From: Lutibacter flavus
GTDB taxonomy: Bacteria; Bacteroidota; Bacteroidia; Flavobacteriales; Flavobacteriaceae
Assembly (NCBI RefSeq): GCF_900188355.1
Contig: NZ_FZNX01000002.1
Span: 186,001-250,000 of the forward strand
DNA: 64,000 nucleotides
Direction of reading: 5' to 3'
Shown here one piece after another: positions 27,443 to 35,731 of the stretch. The number at the start of each line of letters is the position of its first letter. Position 1 is the stretch's first letter. The notes beneath the pieces were generated by a model. It made no database searches and had not been told where the DNA came from. It saw nothing but the letters and a program-made list of their open reading frames with translations. The position numbers and the translations under genes are program-made.

Positions 27443-28780
27443 ATGAATGTAAAAGATATACTTACCAATTTAGAAACTAAACACCCTGGAGAAAAAGAAT
27501 ACTTACAGGCAGTTCATGAAGTTTTAGAGTCAATTGAGACTATTTATAATGAAAATCCGCAGTATGAAGCTGCAAAAATTATTGAGCGTTTGGTAGAACC
27601 AGATCGCATCTTAACCTTTAGAATTTCTTGGATGGATGACGCTGGCAATGTTCAGGTTAATTTAGGACATAGAGTGCAATTTAACAATGCGATTGGTCCG
27701 TACAAAGGAGGTATTCGTTTACACCCTAGTGTAAATTTAAGTATCCTTAAATTTTTAGGTTTTGAACAAATTTTCAAGAACGCCTTAACTACGTTGCCAA
27801 TGGGTGGTGGTAAAGGAGGTTCAGATTTTAATCCAAAAGGAAAATCTGATGCTGAAATTATGCGTTTTTGTCAAGGTTTTATGTTAGAGTTATGGCGAGT
27901 TATTGGTCCTAGCACTGATGTACCTGCTGGTGATATTGGAACTGGTGGTAGAGAAATTGGATTTATGTATGGAATGTACAAAAAACTACAACATGAAAAT
28001 TCAGGAGTATTTACAGGTAAAGGTTTAAATTGGGGAGGAAGTTTAATTAGACCAGAGGCTACAGGATTTGGCGGAGTGTACTTCACAAAAGAAATGTTAG
28101 AAACTAAAAATGATACTTTTGAAGGTAAAATTGTGTCACTTTCTGGTTTTGGAAATGTTACTTGGGGTTGTGCTTTAAAAATTACCGAATTAGGTGGTAA
28201 AATTGTTACAATTTCAGGTCCTGACGGATATGTTTATGATGAAAAAGGATTAGATGAAGATAAAATTGATTACTTATTAGCATTAAGAGCTTCAAACAAT
28301 GATATTGTTTCACCTTATGTAGAGGAATTCCCAGAAGCGAAATTTTATCCAGGTGAAAAACCTTGGGGAGTTGCTTGTGATATTGCAATGCCTTGCGCCA
28401 CTCAAAATGAATTGAATGGAGAAGATGCTGAAAAATTAGTTGCGAATGGTGTTAAGTATGTTGCAGAGGTTTCAAATATGGGTTGTACACCTGAAGCTGT
28501 TGATGTGTTTCATAATGCCAAAATTTTGTATGCACCAGGTAAAGCTGTAAATGCGGGTGGTGTTGCTGTTTCTGGTTTAGAAATGTCTCAAAACGCAATG
28601 AAATTAAACTGGACTAAAGATGAGGTTGATGCTAAATTACACCAAATAATGCATTCTATTCATACAGCTTGTTTAAAATACGGTACACAAGAAGATGGTT
28701 ATATAAACTACGTAAAAGGTGCTAATATTGCTGGTTTTATTAAAGTTGCAGATTCGATGTTAGACTTAGGAATTGTATAA
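27443..28780 (+). CDS. Glutamate dehydrogenase, predicted NAD-specific
   Basis: A second hexameric GDH (445 aa), clearly paralogous to the one at 22762. The catalytic Lys124 is in PMGGGKGGSDF. The Rossmann stretch SGFGNVTWGC (234-243) and the following S258-G259-P260-D261-G262 match the arrangement (LSGPDGY) that I recall from the NAD-specific Clostridium symbiosum enzyme, not the SDSSG of NADP enzymes. I therefore predict NAD(H) and a catabolic role. It is followed by its own terminator and preceded by 180 bases of AT-rich DNA with inverted repeats. Confidence 0.96.
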   Translation: MNVKDILTNLETKHPGEKEYLQAVHEVLESIETIYNENPQYEAAKIIERLVEPDRILTFRISWMDDAGNVQVNLGHRVQFNNAIGPYKGGIRLHPSVNLSILKFLGFEQIFKNALTTLPMGGGKGGSDFNPKGKSDAEIMRFCQGFMLELWRVIGPSTDVPAGDIGTGGREIGFMYGMYKKLQHENSGVFTGKGLNWGGSLIRPEATGFGGVYFTKEMLETKNDTFEGKIVSLSGFGNVTWGCALKITELGGKIVTISGPDGYVYDEKGLDEDKIDYLLALRASNNDIVSPYVEEFPEAKFYPGEKPWGVACDIAMPCATQNELNGEDAEKLVANGVKYVAEVSNMGCTPEAVDVFHNAKILYAPGKAVNAGGVAVSGLEMSQNAMKLNWTKDEVDAKLHQIMHSIHTACLKYGTQEDGYINYVKGANIAGFIKVADSMLDLGIV

Positions 28781-28800
28781 AAACAATTATTTTTATATTT

Positions 28801-28829
28801 AAAAGGGTTGCTTATTAGCAACCCTTTTT
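28801..28829 (+). terminator. Rho-independent terminator of the second GDH
   Basis: GGGTTGCT-TATT-AGCAACCC is a perfect 8-bp stem with a four-base loop, with A-tract before and T-tract after, 24 bases after the stop. The core GGGTTGC is shared with the terminator of the first GDH. Confidence 0.93.
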
Positions 28830-28906
28830 GTTTGTTGTATATGCAATTTAGGGGTTATTCTTATTCTTGGTTAACCCACGAATTAGCATTGTAGTTTGCT
28901 TGAGAA

Positions 28907-30211
28907 TTAATTTATCTTATAAAAACTACTAAAAGCTTTTGTAATATGAGTATGATCATCAACTCCACTGGTTTCTCTAATGGAATGCATTGCCCACATT
29001 GGACTTCCTATATCCACTGAACGAATTTCTAACTGACTAGCAGAAACATTTCCCAAAGTACCACCACCTAACATATCTGAACGATTTACAAACTTCTGAT
29101 AAGGAATTTTAGCTTCCTTGCAAATCATTTCAAAAACAGCGCTTGAATCACTATCAGTTGTATATTTTTGATTTCCTTCAATTTTAATTACAGGACCACC
29201 ATTAATTACTGGCCTATTAACCGGGTCGTGTTTATCTGGATGGTTTGGGTGTAAAGCGTGCGCCATATCAGCACTTACCATAAAAGAATTATAAACAGCT
29301 CGTTGAAAATCTTCTTCATTTTTATTCTGAACTAGTGTAATACGTTTTAAAATATTTTTTAGAATTGGAGAACCAGCACCTTGTTTTGAACGACTTCCAA
29401 CTTCTTCATTATCAAAAATTGCCAGCACATTTGTTGACTTGCAAACAGGCGCATCTAATATTGCAGTTAATCCTGCATGAACCATTGCCAAATCATCTAA
29501 TTTACCTGATGAAATAAACTCTTTATTCAACCCTATAATACTTCCTTTTGAAAAATCATATAAATTTAAATCTACCTCTAAAATATCCTCTACTGGGACA
29601 TTTATTTCTTTAGAAATAGTACGAGTTAATAATAAATCGGTGTTCAATTCTTTATTTATTAGTGCAGTTACAGGCAACATATCAACTTGCTTATTGAGCG
29701 CAATACCTTCGTTTACTGTTCTGTTAAAGTGAATAGGTAAATTTGGAATTACAAGAATTGGTTCTTTAATATTTACTAAATAGGTTAATGGGTTCAGTAG
29801 GTTTTTTCCTTTTACACTTACTCTTCCAGCCAAAGATAAAGGTCTGTCTAACCAAGAACTTAAAATTGGACCACCATAAGTTTCTGTATTAAATTTTATG
29901 TACTTGTCGGCTACTGAAATTTCGGGTGAAGGTTTAATTTTAAATGAAGGAGAATCAGAGTGCGCTGCAACAATTTTATAGCCAGATTCTTCAATTTCGC
30001 CATTACCAACTATAAATGCAAAAAGTGATGTGTTATTTTGACTTACAAAATATTTTCCACTTTTTTTAATTTTCCATTTATCAATAAGTTTAAGCTCTGA
30101 AAAACCATTATTTAAGAGTTCTATTTTCGTATTTGAAATTACATGATATGGGCTTGGACTCTCATAAATAAAATCTATTAAATTTTGAGCATGTCTCTGT
30201 GTTTTGTTCAT
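28907..30211 (-). CDS. M18 family aminopeptidase (aspartyl aminopeptidase type)
   Basis: A cytosolic dinuclear zinc aminopeptidase (434 aa) of the DNPEP/ApeB family, which removes acidic N-terminal residues from peptides. Expected metal and catalytic segments are all present: AAHSDSPSFKIKP, SGKLDDLAMVHAG, DNEEVGSRSKQGAGS, DMAHALHPN and the late HSIRETSGVDD. It is transcribed away from dinB with 79 bases between the two starts. Confidence 0.96.
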   Translation of the reverse strand: MNKTQRHAQNLIDFIYESPSPYHVISNTKIELLNNGFSELKLIDKWKIKKSGKYFVSQNNTSLFAFIVGNGEIEESGYKIVAAHSDSPSFKIKPSPEISVADKYIKFNTETYGGPILSSWLDRPLSLAGRVSVKGKNLLNPLTYLVNIKEPILVIPNLPIHFNRTVNEGIALNKQVDMLPVTALINKELNTDLLLTRTISKEINVPVEDILEVDLNLYDFSKGSIIGLNKEFISSGKLDDLAMVHAGLTAILDAPVCKSTNVLAIFDNEEVGSRSKQGAGSPILKNILKRITLVQNKNEEDFQRAVYNSFMVSADMAHALHPNHPDKHDPVNRPVINGGPVIKIEGNQKYTTDSDSSAVFEMICKEAKIPYQKFVNRSDMLGGGTLGNVSASQLEIRSVDIGSPMWAMHSIRETSGVDDHTHITKAFSSFYKIN

Positions 30212-30290
30212 AATTGAATGTTCTAATTAATACACGAATATACTAAGAATTGAGTTTAAAATAGATCGTAAAGTTTTGTAGTTTTATAAT

Positions 30291-31385
30291 GTGGAAATAG
30301 ACAATCAATACCGCAAAATAATTCATATTGATATGGATGCATTTTATGCATCTGTAGAGCAATTGGATGATCCGGATTTAAGGGGAAAACCAGTTGTTGT
30401 TGGTGGAGGGGGAGAACGCGGAGTTGTGTCAGCAGCAAGTTATGAAGCTCGTAAATTTGGAGTGCGTTCGGCTATGAGTGGTGCAATTGCAAGAAAAAAA
30501 TGTCCGCATATTATTTTTGTACCTCCAAGATTTGAGCGATACAAAGAGATTTCACAAAAAATTAGATCGATATTTCATGAATATACCCACTTGGTTGAAC
30601 CATTATCTTTAGACGAAGCTTATTTGGATGTTACTGTAAACAAAAAAGGAAACCCTTCAGCGAGTTTAATTGCCAAAGAAATTAGACAGCGAATTTTTAA
30701 TGAATTAAATTTAAATGCTTCTGCAGGAATATCTAACAGTAAATTTGTTGCGAAAATAGCGTCTGATATAAATAAACCAAACGGACAAAAAACAATTCCG
30801 CCAGAAGATGTTATTGAGTTTTTAGAAGAGTTGCCTATTAAAAAATTCTTTGGTATTGGAAACGTTACTGCTGCTAAAATGTATAATCTTGGAATTTTTA
30901 CAGGAATGGATTTGAAGTTGAAAAGTGAGGAATTTTTAACTCAGAATTTTAAAAGCTCAGGAGCCCATTATTATAATATTGTTCGGGGTAATTTTTATAG
31001 TCAGGTAAAACCAAATAGAGAACGAAAATCGGTTGCCGCGGAACATACTTTTATAACTAATTTGACTTCTGAAATATTTATGCTCGAAAAATTAGAAAAA
31101 ATTTCAAAGGAATTAGAAAAAAGATTAGTTAAATCGAAAGTATCCGGTAAAACAATTACCTTAAAAATAAAATATAGTGATTTTACCACTCAAACCCGTA
31201 GTAAAACATTGCCTTTTTTTGTGAAGGAAAATGCAATACTTTTAGAAACAGTAAAAGAATTATTGTTTCAGGAAAAAGTTATGAATTCTGTTCGTTTATT
31301 AGGTATTTCTGTTACTAATTTAAATATAAATTCGAAAAAGAAACCAGAAAAACCAATAAACGTACAATTGAAATTTGAGTTTTAA
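30291..31385 (+). CDS. dinB: DNA polymerase IV (Y family)
   Basis: A translesion polymerase with the catalytic carboxylates in HIDMDAFYASVEQ and LSLDEAYLDVT, the steric region VVSAASYEARKFGVRSAM, the thumb helix-hairpin-helix (PIKKFFGIGNVTAAKMYNLG) and the little-finger domain. The length of 364 aa is normal. The start is GTG at 30291; the ATG two bases earlier is out of frame and stops after three codons. I see no clear beta-clamp peptide, although the C-terminal NVQLKFEF (QLKF) is a reasonable candidate. It is convergent with the 31530 gene; a large palindrome fills the gap. Confidence 0.97.
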   Translation: MEIDNQYRKIIHIDMDAFYASVEQLDDPDLRGKPVVVGGGGERGVVSAASYEARKFGVRSAMSGAIARKKCPHIIFVPPRFERYKEISQKIRSIFHEYTHLVEPLSLDEAYLDVTVNKKGNPSASLIAKEIRQRIFNELNLNASAGISNSKFVAKIASDINKPNGQKTIPPEDVIEFLEELPIKKFFGIGNVTAAKMYNLGIFTGMDLKLKSEEFLTQNFKSSGAHYYNIVRGNFYSQVKPNRERKSVAAEHTFITNLTSEIFMLEKLEKISKELEKRLVKSKVSGKTITLKIKYSDFTTQTRSKTLPFFVKENAILLETVKELLFQEKVMNSVRLLGISVTNLNINSKKKPEKPINVQLKFEF

Positions 31386-31392
31386 TGATAAA

Positions 31393-31470
31393 CGTCAACC
31401 TGAATTCTGTTCAGGTTTTCATAATAATCGATTAGACAAAATGAGATGCTGAAACAAGTTCAGTATGACG
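31393..31470. repeat. Large nested palindrome between convergent genes
   Basis: Two 30-base arms (31393-31422 and 31441-31470) are separated by 18 bases; 21 of 30 positions pair and two more are G-T pairs. Each arm also contains its own smaller palindrome (CTGAA...TTCAG). No T-tract follows, so it is not a simple terminator. It resembles the other intergenic palindromes at 37188 and 63341. Confidence 0.8.
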
Positions 31471-31529
31471 AATTTTAGACCCTTTAAAATCACTGAATCC
31501 AACATATTTCTGAAATAAATCTAGTTGAA

Positions 31530-31736
31530 CTACTCCAATTCTTTACAATAAAACCCTTTTGAATTTAATAACAATTCTATTTCTGAAGTTATATCATTAG
31601 AGGTTTCAACCCTTAAAATTTTATCACAATCCTCAAAGTCAAAATCAATTCTTGAAATGTTGCTAAAAGTTGATAATACGGCTCTTACATGTATTTCTAA
31701 TTGACGAAAAACATTTGTTTTAAATACTAAAACCAT
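31530..31736 (-). CDS. Small conserved protein with HMA-like fold suspected
   Basis: The 68-residue reading starts MVLVFKTNV, continues with a helix (QLEIHVRAVLSTF), strand RIDFDFEDCDKILRVE, and a final helix ending GFYCKELE. The beta-alpha-beta-beta-alpha-beta pattern is like heavy-metal-associated (HMA) domains but lacks the CxxC motif. I chose ATG at 31736; the longer frame from ATG 31772 would overlap the upstream gene by 23 bases and adds an unlikely leader. It follows the metallo-hydrolase with a 13-base gap, so it is probably co-transcribed with it. Confidence 0.7.
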   Translation of the reverse strand: MVLVFKTNVFRQLEIHVRAVLSTFSNISRIDFDFEDCDKILRVETSNDITSEIELLLNSKGFYCKELE

Positions 31737-31749
31737 AATCTTATTATTT

Positions 31750-32880
31750 TTAATTAAGCCACCAGGATTCATTTGGAAAATTTTCTTGATTTAATACAAT
31801 TGATTCCCCAACTTTAGGTGTTGAAAATTTTATATTTAACTCTTTTGCTTTGACCGAGGCTCTTAAAATTGGGTCGTCCCAACTATGTAGAGCTAGTTTA
31901 AAAGACCCCCAGTGAATAGGCATTGTAAGTTTACTTTGAACTTCAATACTTGCTATAATTGTCTCTTCTGGAGTCATATGTATTTGAGACCATTGCTCAT
32001 TATATTGTCCGCATTCCATCATGGCAAAATCAAATGGGCCATATTTATCTCCAATTTCTTTAAAATGTTTTCCATATCCACTATCACCACTAAAAAATAT
32101 ACTTGAATTTTCAGATTTTAGCACCCAGGAGCACCACAAAGTACTGTTTCTATTGGTAACTCCTCTTCCTGAAAAATGACGTGCAGGCGTTGAAATAAAT
32201 TCAATTCCTTTATAATTAATACTTTCCCACCAGTCAAATTCTATAATTTTAGTTGTATCAATTCCCCAAGAAGTTAAATGTGCTTTAATTCCTAATGGAA
32301 CATAAAATTGGCCTACTTTGTCTTTTAGTTTTACTACAGAACCATAATCTAAATGGTCGTAATGATCGTGAGAAATTAAAACAACATCAATTTTTGGTAA
32401 AGAGTCAATAGAAATTGGCAATTCCTTCTGAAATCTTTTTGAGCCTAAAAGTGGATGAGGGGCAGGAACATCTCCTAACATTGGATCAATAAAAATGTTC
32501 ATTCCTTCCATTTCTACAAAAGCTGCCGAATGCCCAAACCATGTAATTCTTGGTTGTTTAGGTTCATTTTCAAAATAACTTTTTGAAAGTTTTTCCATTG
32601 GCAATTCTACAGATGGAGTTTTATTATTTCCATCAGTAAAAAACTTAGGTATTGTACTCCATTTAAAACCTGTATTTTGTATTGTTTTTTCGCTGTTTTT
32701 AAATGCTCCATTTAAAAAGTTAGGAGATTTTCTGATACGCTCTAAACTTACATCTTTAGCATCAGATCCAAACTGTGGACTAACATTTACAAAGGCAACA
32801 CCAACTAAGGTAATTACCACAAAAATTGATAGAATTCCAATCATAATTCTTTTAAGTATTTTAACTATTTTTTTAATCAT
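31750..32880 (-). CDS. Membrane-anchored MBL-fold metallo-hydrolase (UlaG/NAPE-PLD-like)
   Basis: A 376-residue protein with one N-terminal transmembrane helix (residues ~12-30) and a metallo-beta-lactamase domain: TWFGHSAAFVEMEGMNIFIDPML, then the metal motif SHDHYDHLDYG (HxHxDH), ARHFSGRG, FSGDSGYG and a late PIHWGSF histidine. Proteins with this layout include N-acyl-PE phospholipase D relatives and L-ascorbate-6-P lactonase relatives; the substrate is undetermined. The TetR gene lies 55 bases upstream in the same direction and may regulate it. Confidence 0.92.
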   Translation of the reverse strand: MIKKIVKILKRIMIGILSIFVVITLVGVAFVNVSPQFGSDAKDVSLERIRKSPNFLNGAFKNSEKTIQNTGFKWSTIPKFFTDGNNKTPSVELPMEKLSKSYFENEPKQPRITWFGHSAAFVEMEGMNIFIDPMLGDVPAPHPLLGSKRFQKELPISIDSLPKIDVVLISHDHYDHLDYGSVVKLKDKVGQFYVPLGIKAHLTSWGIDTTKIIEFDWWESINYKGIEFISTPARHFSGRGVTNRNSTLWCSWVLKSENSSIFFSGDSGYGKHFKEIGDKYGPFDFAMMECGQYNEQWSQIHMTPEETIIASIEVQSKLTMPIHWGSFKLALHSWDDPILRASVKAKELNIKFSTPKVGESIVLNQENFPNESWWLN

Positions 32881-32935
32881 TTTTATAGAATAATTATTTA
32901 AATTGACTATTTACTCAAATAACACGTCAATTTTT

Positions 32936-33517
32936 TTAGGGTTTTAAGTAATTATAAAATTGTTCCCAGGCTTGTTCTATAAAAGCCTGGTCGTTTCTTT
33001 TTTTCGGAAATAGTGTTAAATAAGTAACCATTGAAGTAATTAAAGCAAACATTGAACCCATTAAAAAATAAGTATCAATATTTTTAACAAGTTCTTTATC
33101 AACATATTCTTGAATGAAGTTTTTAAATTTTTCAAATTTTGCAATAATTTCGGGATGACTTTTTACTCTTTCGGAACAATTTGTATTGTCTACTTGTAAT
33201 AAAAACTTAAATTTTAAATTGTTATCTATCGCCCAATTCCAAGAGTTTGACCATATTAAACGTAATTTCCCAAGGTCTGATTTAATTCTATCTATATCAT
33301 TTAATATAGAAGAGGTGTACTCTTTTTTAATTGAAACATACAATTCATCAATTAAATCATCTTTGGTTTTAAAATAATGGAACAGAATTCCTGCACTTAC
33401 TCCAGCTTCTTTTGAAATTGCTGAAGTTGGTGTAGCATGTAAACCTCTTTCTACAAACAGTTTGGTTGCTGCTTCTAGTAATAATTCTCGTTTATCTATT
33501 TTTAATTGACTAATCAC
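32936..33517 (-). CDS. TetR/AcrR family transcriptional regulator
   Basis: A 193-residue TetR-family protein with an N-terminal helix-turn-helix (LLLEAATKLFVERGLHATPTSAISKEAGVSAGILFHYFKTKDDLI, residues ~12-56) and a variable ligand-binding C-terminal domain. It starts with GTG. An exact consensus promoter ends only 4 bases upstream, so the mRNA may be leaderless. It precedes the metallo-hydrolase and the small HMA-like gene, suggesting a three-gene transcription unit with autoregulation, which is the common arrangement for the family. Confidence 0.93.
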   Translation of the reverse strand: MISQLKIDKRELLLEAATKLFVERGLHATPTSAISKEAGVSAGILFHYFKTKDDLIDELYVSIKKEYTSSILNDIDRIKSDLGKLRLIWSNSWNWAIDNNLKFKFLLQVDNTNCSERVKSHPEIIAKFEKFKNFIQEYVDKELVKNIDTYFLMGSMFALITSMVTYLTLFPKKRNDQAFIEQAWEQFYNYLKP

Positions 33518-33521
33518 TCAA

Positions 33522-33552
33522 CAAAAGTACTATATTTTTTTATTCTACCAAA
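33522..33552 (-). promoter_or_regulatory. Exact Bacteroidota promoter of the TetR gene
   Basis: On the minus strand TTTG (33549-33552), a 19-base spacer and TACTTTTG (33522-33529) match the TTTG-N19-TAnnTTTG consensus perfectly. The GTG start codon begins four bases after the -7 box. Confidence 0.8.
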
Positions 33553-33606
33553 AAATCGTGAGAATTAATTAATGTTTAACTTTAATTTGAGTATTCTTAA
33601 TTAAGC

Positions 33607-33634
33607 TGTCATACCTGCCTTCGCAGGTATGACA
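33607..33634. repeat. Perfect 12-bp hairpin repeat
   Basis: TGTCATACCTGC-CTTC-GCAGGTATGACA. The stem is perfect and the loop has four bases. It has no T-tract on either strand. The core (TGTCAT-CCTGC) resembles a widespread intergenic palindrome of bacterial genomes. It lies 55 bases upstream of the TetR -33 box and 19 bases beyond the stop of the neighbouring dehydrogenase gene. Confidence 0.85.
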
Positions 33635-33652
33635 AAAATCGATAATAAAAAA

Positions 33653-34786
33653 TTACAACTCTTCTAATTTGTAAACTACATTTCGCTCTTTTAAATAGTT
33701 TAAAATATAGTTAAAACAATTTTCGTTTTTACCAACTAATTCAGGTGGGAAAACACCTTTTTCTTCAAATAAGCCATCTAAAAACAGATTTGCTGCTGCA
33801 GTTGCTGTATATCCTGTTGTTCTTGCCATAGATGAGGTTTTGGTTTTGGCGCAATATTCATCATGTAAATTGTAAACAATGGTTTTTTGCTCACCTTTTT
33901 TATTAGTTCCCTTTAACGAAATTCTCATTACAGTAAGCTCTTCTTCGGTGTCGCCTAGTTTCCATTCATTAAATAATATTTTTGAAGTAAAATCTAAAGG
34001 AGAAATTTCAGAGCCGTTCAATGTAATTTTTTCTTCATTAAAAAAACCACTTTCTTTCAATACTTTAATATACTCAACATGCCCTGGATAACGTAACGTT
34101 TTTTCTTTCATATTTTTAATATGAGACATTGTAAAAATAATGGATCGCAAACCATCAGAATTAAAAGATTCCAAGGTTCCAACCCCATCAAAATCTACAT
34201 ACTCACAATCTGATAAAGCGTCTTTTACAATAATATTTCCATTTTCAACATAACGAGCCGGACGAGTATATTCTTCAATAACATCAATAGGAGAAAACGG
34301 AGCTTTATAGCTAAAAGGCCATTTTTTTATTTTTGGCAAACCACCAACCAAACATTCAAAATCTGTAAGGTCTAGTTTTCCATTGTAATATCCCAAAATA
34401 ATATTTCCCATTCCCGGCGCAACCCCACAATCAACTATAGCGGTAACATTATGGTTTTTGGCCAATTGATTTAATTCTAAAGAGTTTTCAGGAAAAAAAG
34501 AAATATCGATTACATTTTTTTCTGCTTCAATTATTGATTTTAAAGTTTCAAAACCTAAAAAACCAGGAACAGCACAAATTACCAAGTCAAATGATTTTAT
34601 TGTTTTTTGAAGTTCAGTTTTATTAGTGACATCTACTTGAATTGGGATTAATTGATCACATTTTTTTACTGCTTTATTTAAAGCTTCTTCACTAAAATCA
34701 GTAATTGTAACCGAATGTTTTTTAGCCATATCTATAGCCATTGTGCTGCCTACCATACCAGCACCTAATACAATAATATTGCTCAT
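33653..34786 (-). CDS. Saccharopine dehydrogenase family protein
   Basis: A 377-residue NAD(P)-dependent oxidoreductase with an N-terminal Rossmann motif (VLGAGMVGSTMAID) and the saccharopine-dehydrogenase C-terminal domain (CGVAPGMGNIILGYY, VGGLPKIKKWPFSYKAPFSPIDVIEEY, and MARTTGYTATAAANLFLDG). Family members act on lysine, saccharopine or related amino acids; lysine 6-dehydrogenases look similar. The neighbours (TetR unit downstream, TSUP permease upstream) give no metabolic hint. Confidence 0.92.
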   Translation of the reverse strand: MSNIIVLGAGMVGSTMAIDMAKKHSVTITDFSEEALNKAVKKCDQLIPIQVDVTNKTELQKTIKSFDLVICAVPGFLGFETLKSIIEAEKNVIDISFFPENSLELNQLAKNHNVTAIVDCGVAPGMGNIILGYYNGKLDLTDFECLVGGLPKIKKWPFSYKAPFSPIDVIEEYTRPARYVENGNIIVKDALSDCEYVDFDGVGTLESFNSDGLRSIIFTMSHIKNMKEKTLRYPGHVEYIKVLKESGFFNEEKITLNGSEISPLDFTSKILFNEWKLGDTEEELTVMRISLKGTNKKGEQKTIVYNLHDEYCAKTKTSSMARTTGYTATAAANLFLDGLFEEKGVFPPELVGKNENCFNYILNYLKERNVVYKLEEL

Positions 34787-34841
34787 AATGTTTGTTTAAT
34801 TTGATTGAAAAAAATTTAATTGAATAGTTTTTGTAAAAATT

Positions 34842-34860
34842 AAAGTTTTATAAAAACTTT
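34842..34860 (-). terminator. Weak hairpin downstream of the TSUP permease
   Basis: AAAGTTTT-ATA-AAAACTTT, an 8-bp stem with a single G-C pair, 86 bases beyond the permease stop. On the minus strand it is followed by AATTTTT. It may end the permease transcript but is thermodynamically weak. Confidence 0.3.
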
Positions 34861-34945
34861 AAACCTGGAATAAAAATCCAAGGCATTTCTGATAAGTGTT
34901 TTGTGTAGATAAAAAGCATAGTTAAACTTACAAAATATTAATTAA

Positions 34946-35674
34946 CTACCCTATAATTATTTTGCCAAGTGTAATAAGGCCTATTATAAAAATAAGGATT
35001 AATACAATCGATTTAAATTTATCTTCAGAAATTTTAGTAAGAATTTTTTTTCCAATAAAGGTTCCAACAACACTTGCAACTAATAAGAAAGGAATTAAAT
35101 ATAAATAGTGGTTATGTACAAATCCGTTAGTGTAATACACAATACTTCGGCTAACATCTATCCCGAGATCTATAATAGCGGAAGTAGCAATAAAAGTTTC
35201 AATATTTAAATTAAATGCAGCTAATGTAATTCCCCTTATTGCACCTCCAGTGCCTATTAAACCCGCAACCAATCCAGAAAAAACACCTCCAGTTATTGAA
35301 TTTTTAATAGTAGGTTTAACAGTTATATTTTTAAAAATAAGAAATGTTAAGCTTGTTATTATTAGAAAAATTGCGAGTAATGTTTCTAAAATATCAATTT
35401 GAATTAATTTACTTAAATAAGCTCCAATTATAACAAAAACAACAGCTGGTATTCCTAACCAGATTACTAATTTTTTATTGAAACCTTTTCTGAAAAATGC
35501 AATTTTTGTGATATTACTTGAAACATGAAAAATAGCAGTGATACCTAGTACAGAATGAAAGTCTAAAAAGAAACTGGCTATTGGTATAAAAAATAAAGAA
35601 GAACCAAAACCTCCAATAGTGCCAAGTATTTCAGCAAGCAGTGCTAATAGTATAAATAATATTAAATGATCCAA
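34946..35674 (-). CDS. TSUP family (TauE/SafE) membrane permease
   Basis: A 242-residue polytopic protein with about eight hydrophobic helices and the TauE/SafE repeats (GTIGGFGSSLFFIPIASFFLDF in the first half and GLVAGLIGTGGAIRGITLAAF in the second). This family exports sulfite, sulfoacetate or other small anions; the substrate cannot be told. The start is TTG at 35674, since no ATG precedes the first helix. It lies 57 bases after the radical SAM gene on the same strand. Confidence 0.92.
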   Translation of the reverse strand: MDHLILFILLALLAEILGTIGGFGSSLFFIPIASFFLDFHSVLGITAIFHVSSNITKIAFFRKGFNKKLVIWLGIPAVVFVIIGAYLSKLIQIDILETLLAIFLIITSLTFLIFKNITVKPTIKNSITGGVFSGLVAGLIGTGGAIRGITLAAFNLNIETFIATSAIIDLGIDVSRSIVYYTNGFVHNHYLYLIPFLLVASVVGTFIGKKILTKISEDKFKSIVLILIFIIGLITLGKIIIG

Positions 35675-35731
35675 AACCTATTTTTTTGAATTAAACGGGC
35701 ATTTTTGAAATTAATATAAAGTTACGGTATT

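Noticed and set aside
31530..31772. Longer form of the small HMA-like protein
   Set aside because: The extra 12 residues would overlap the upstream metallo-hydrolase gene; ATG 31736 fits better.
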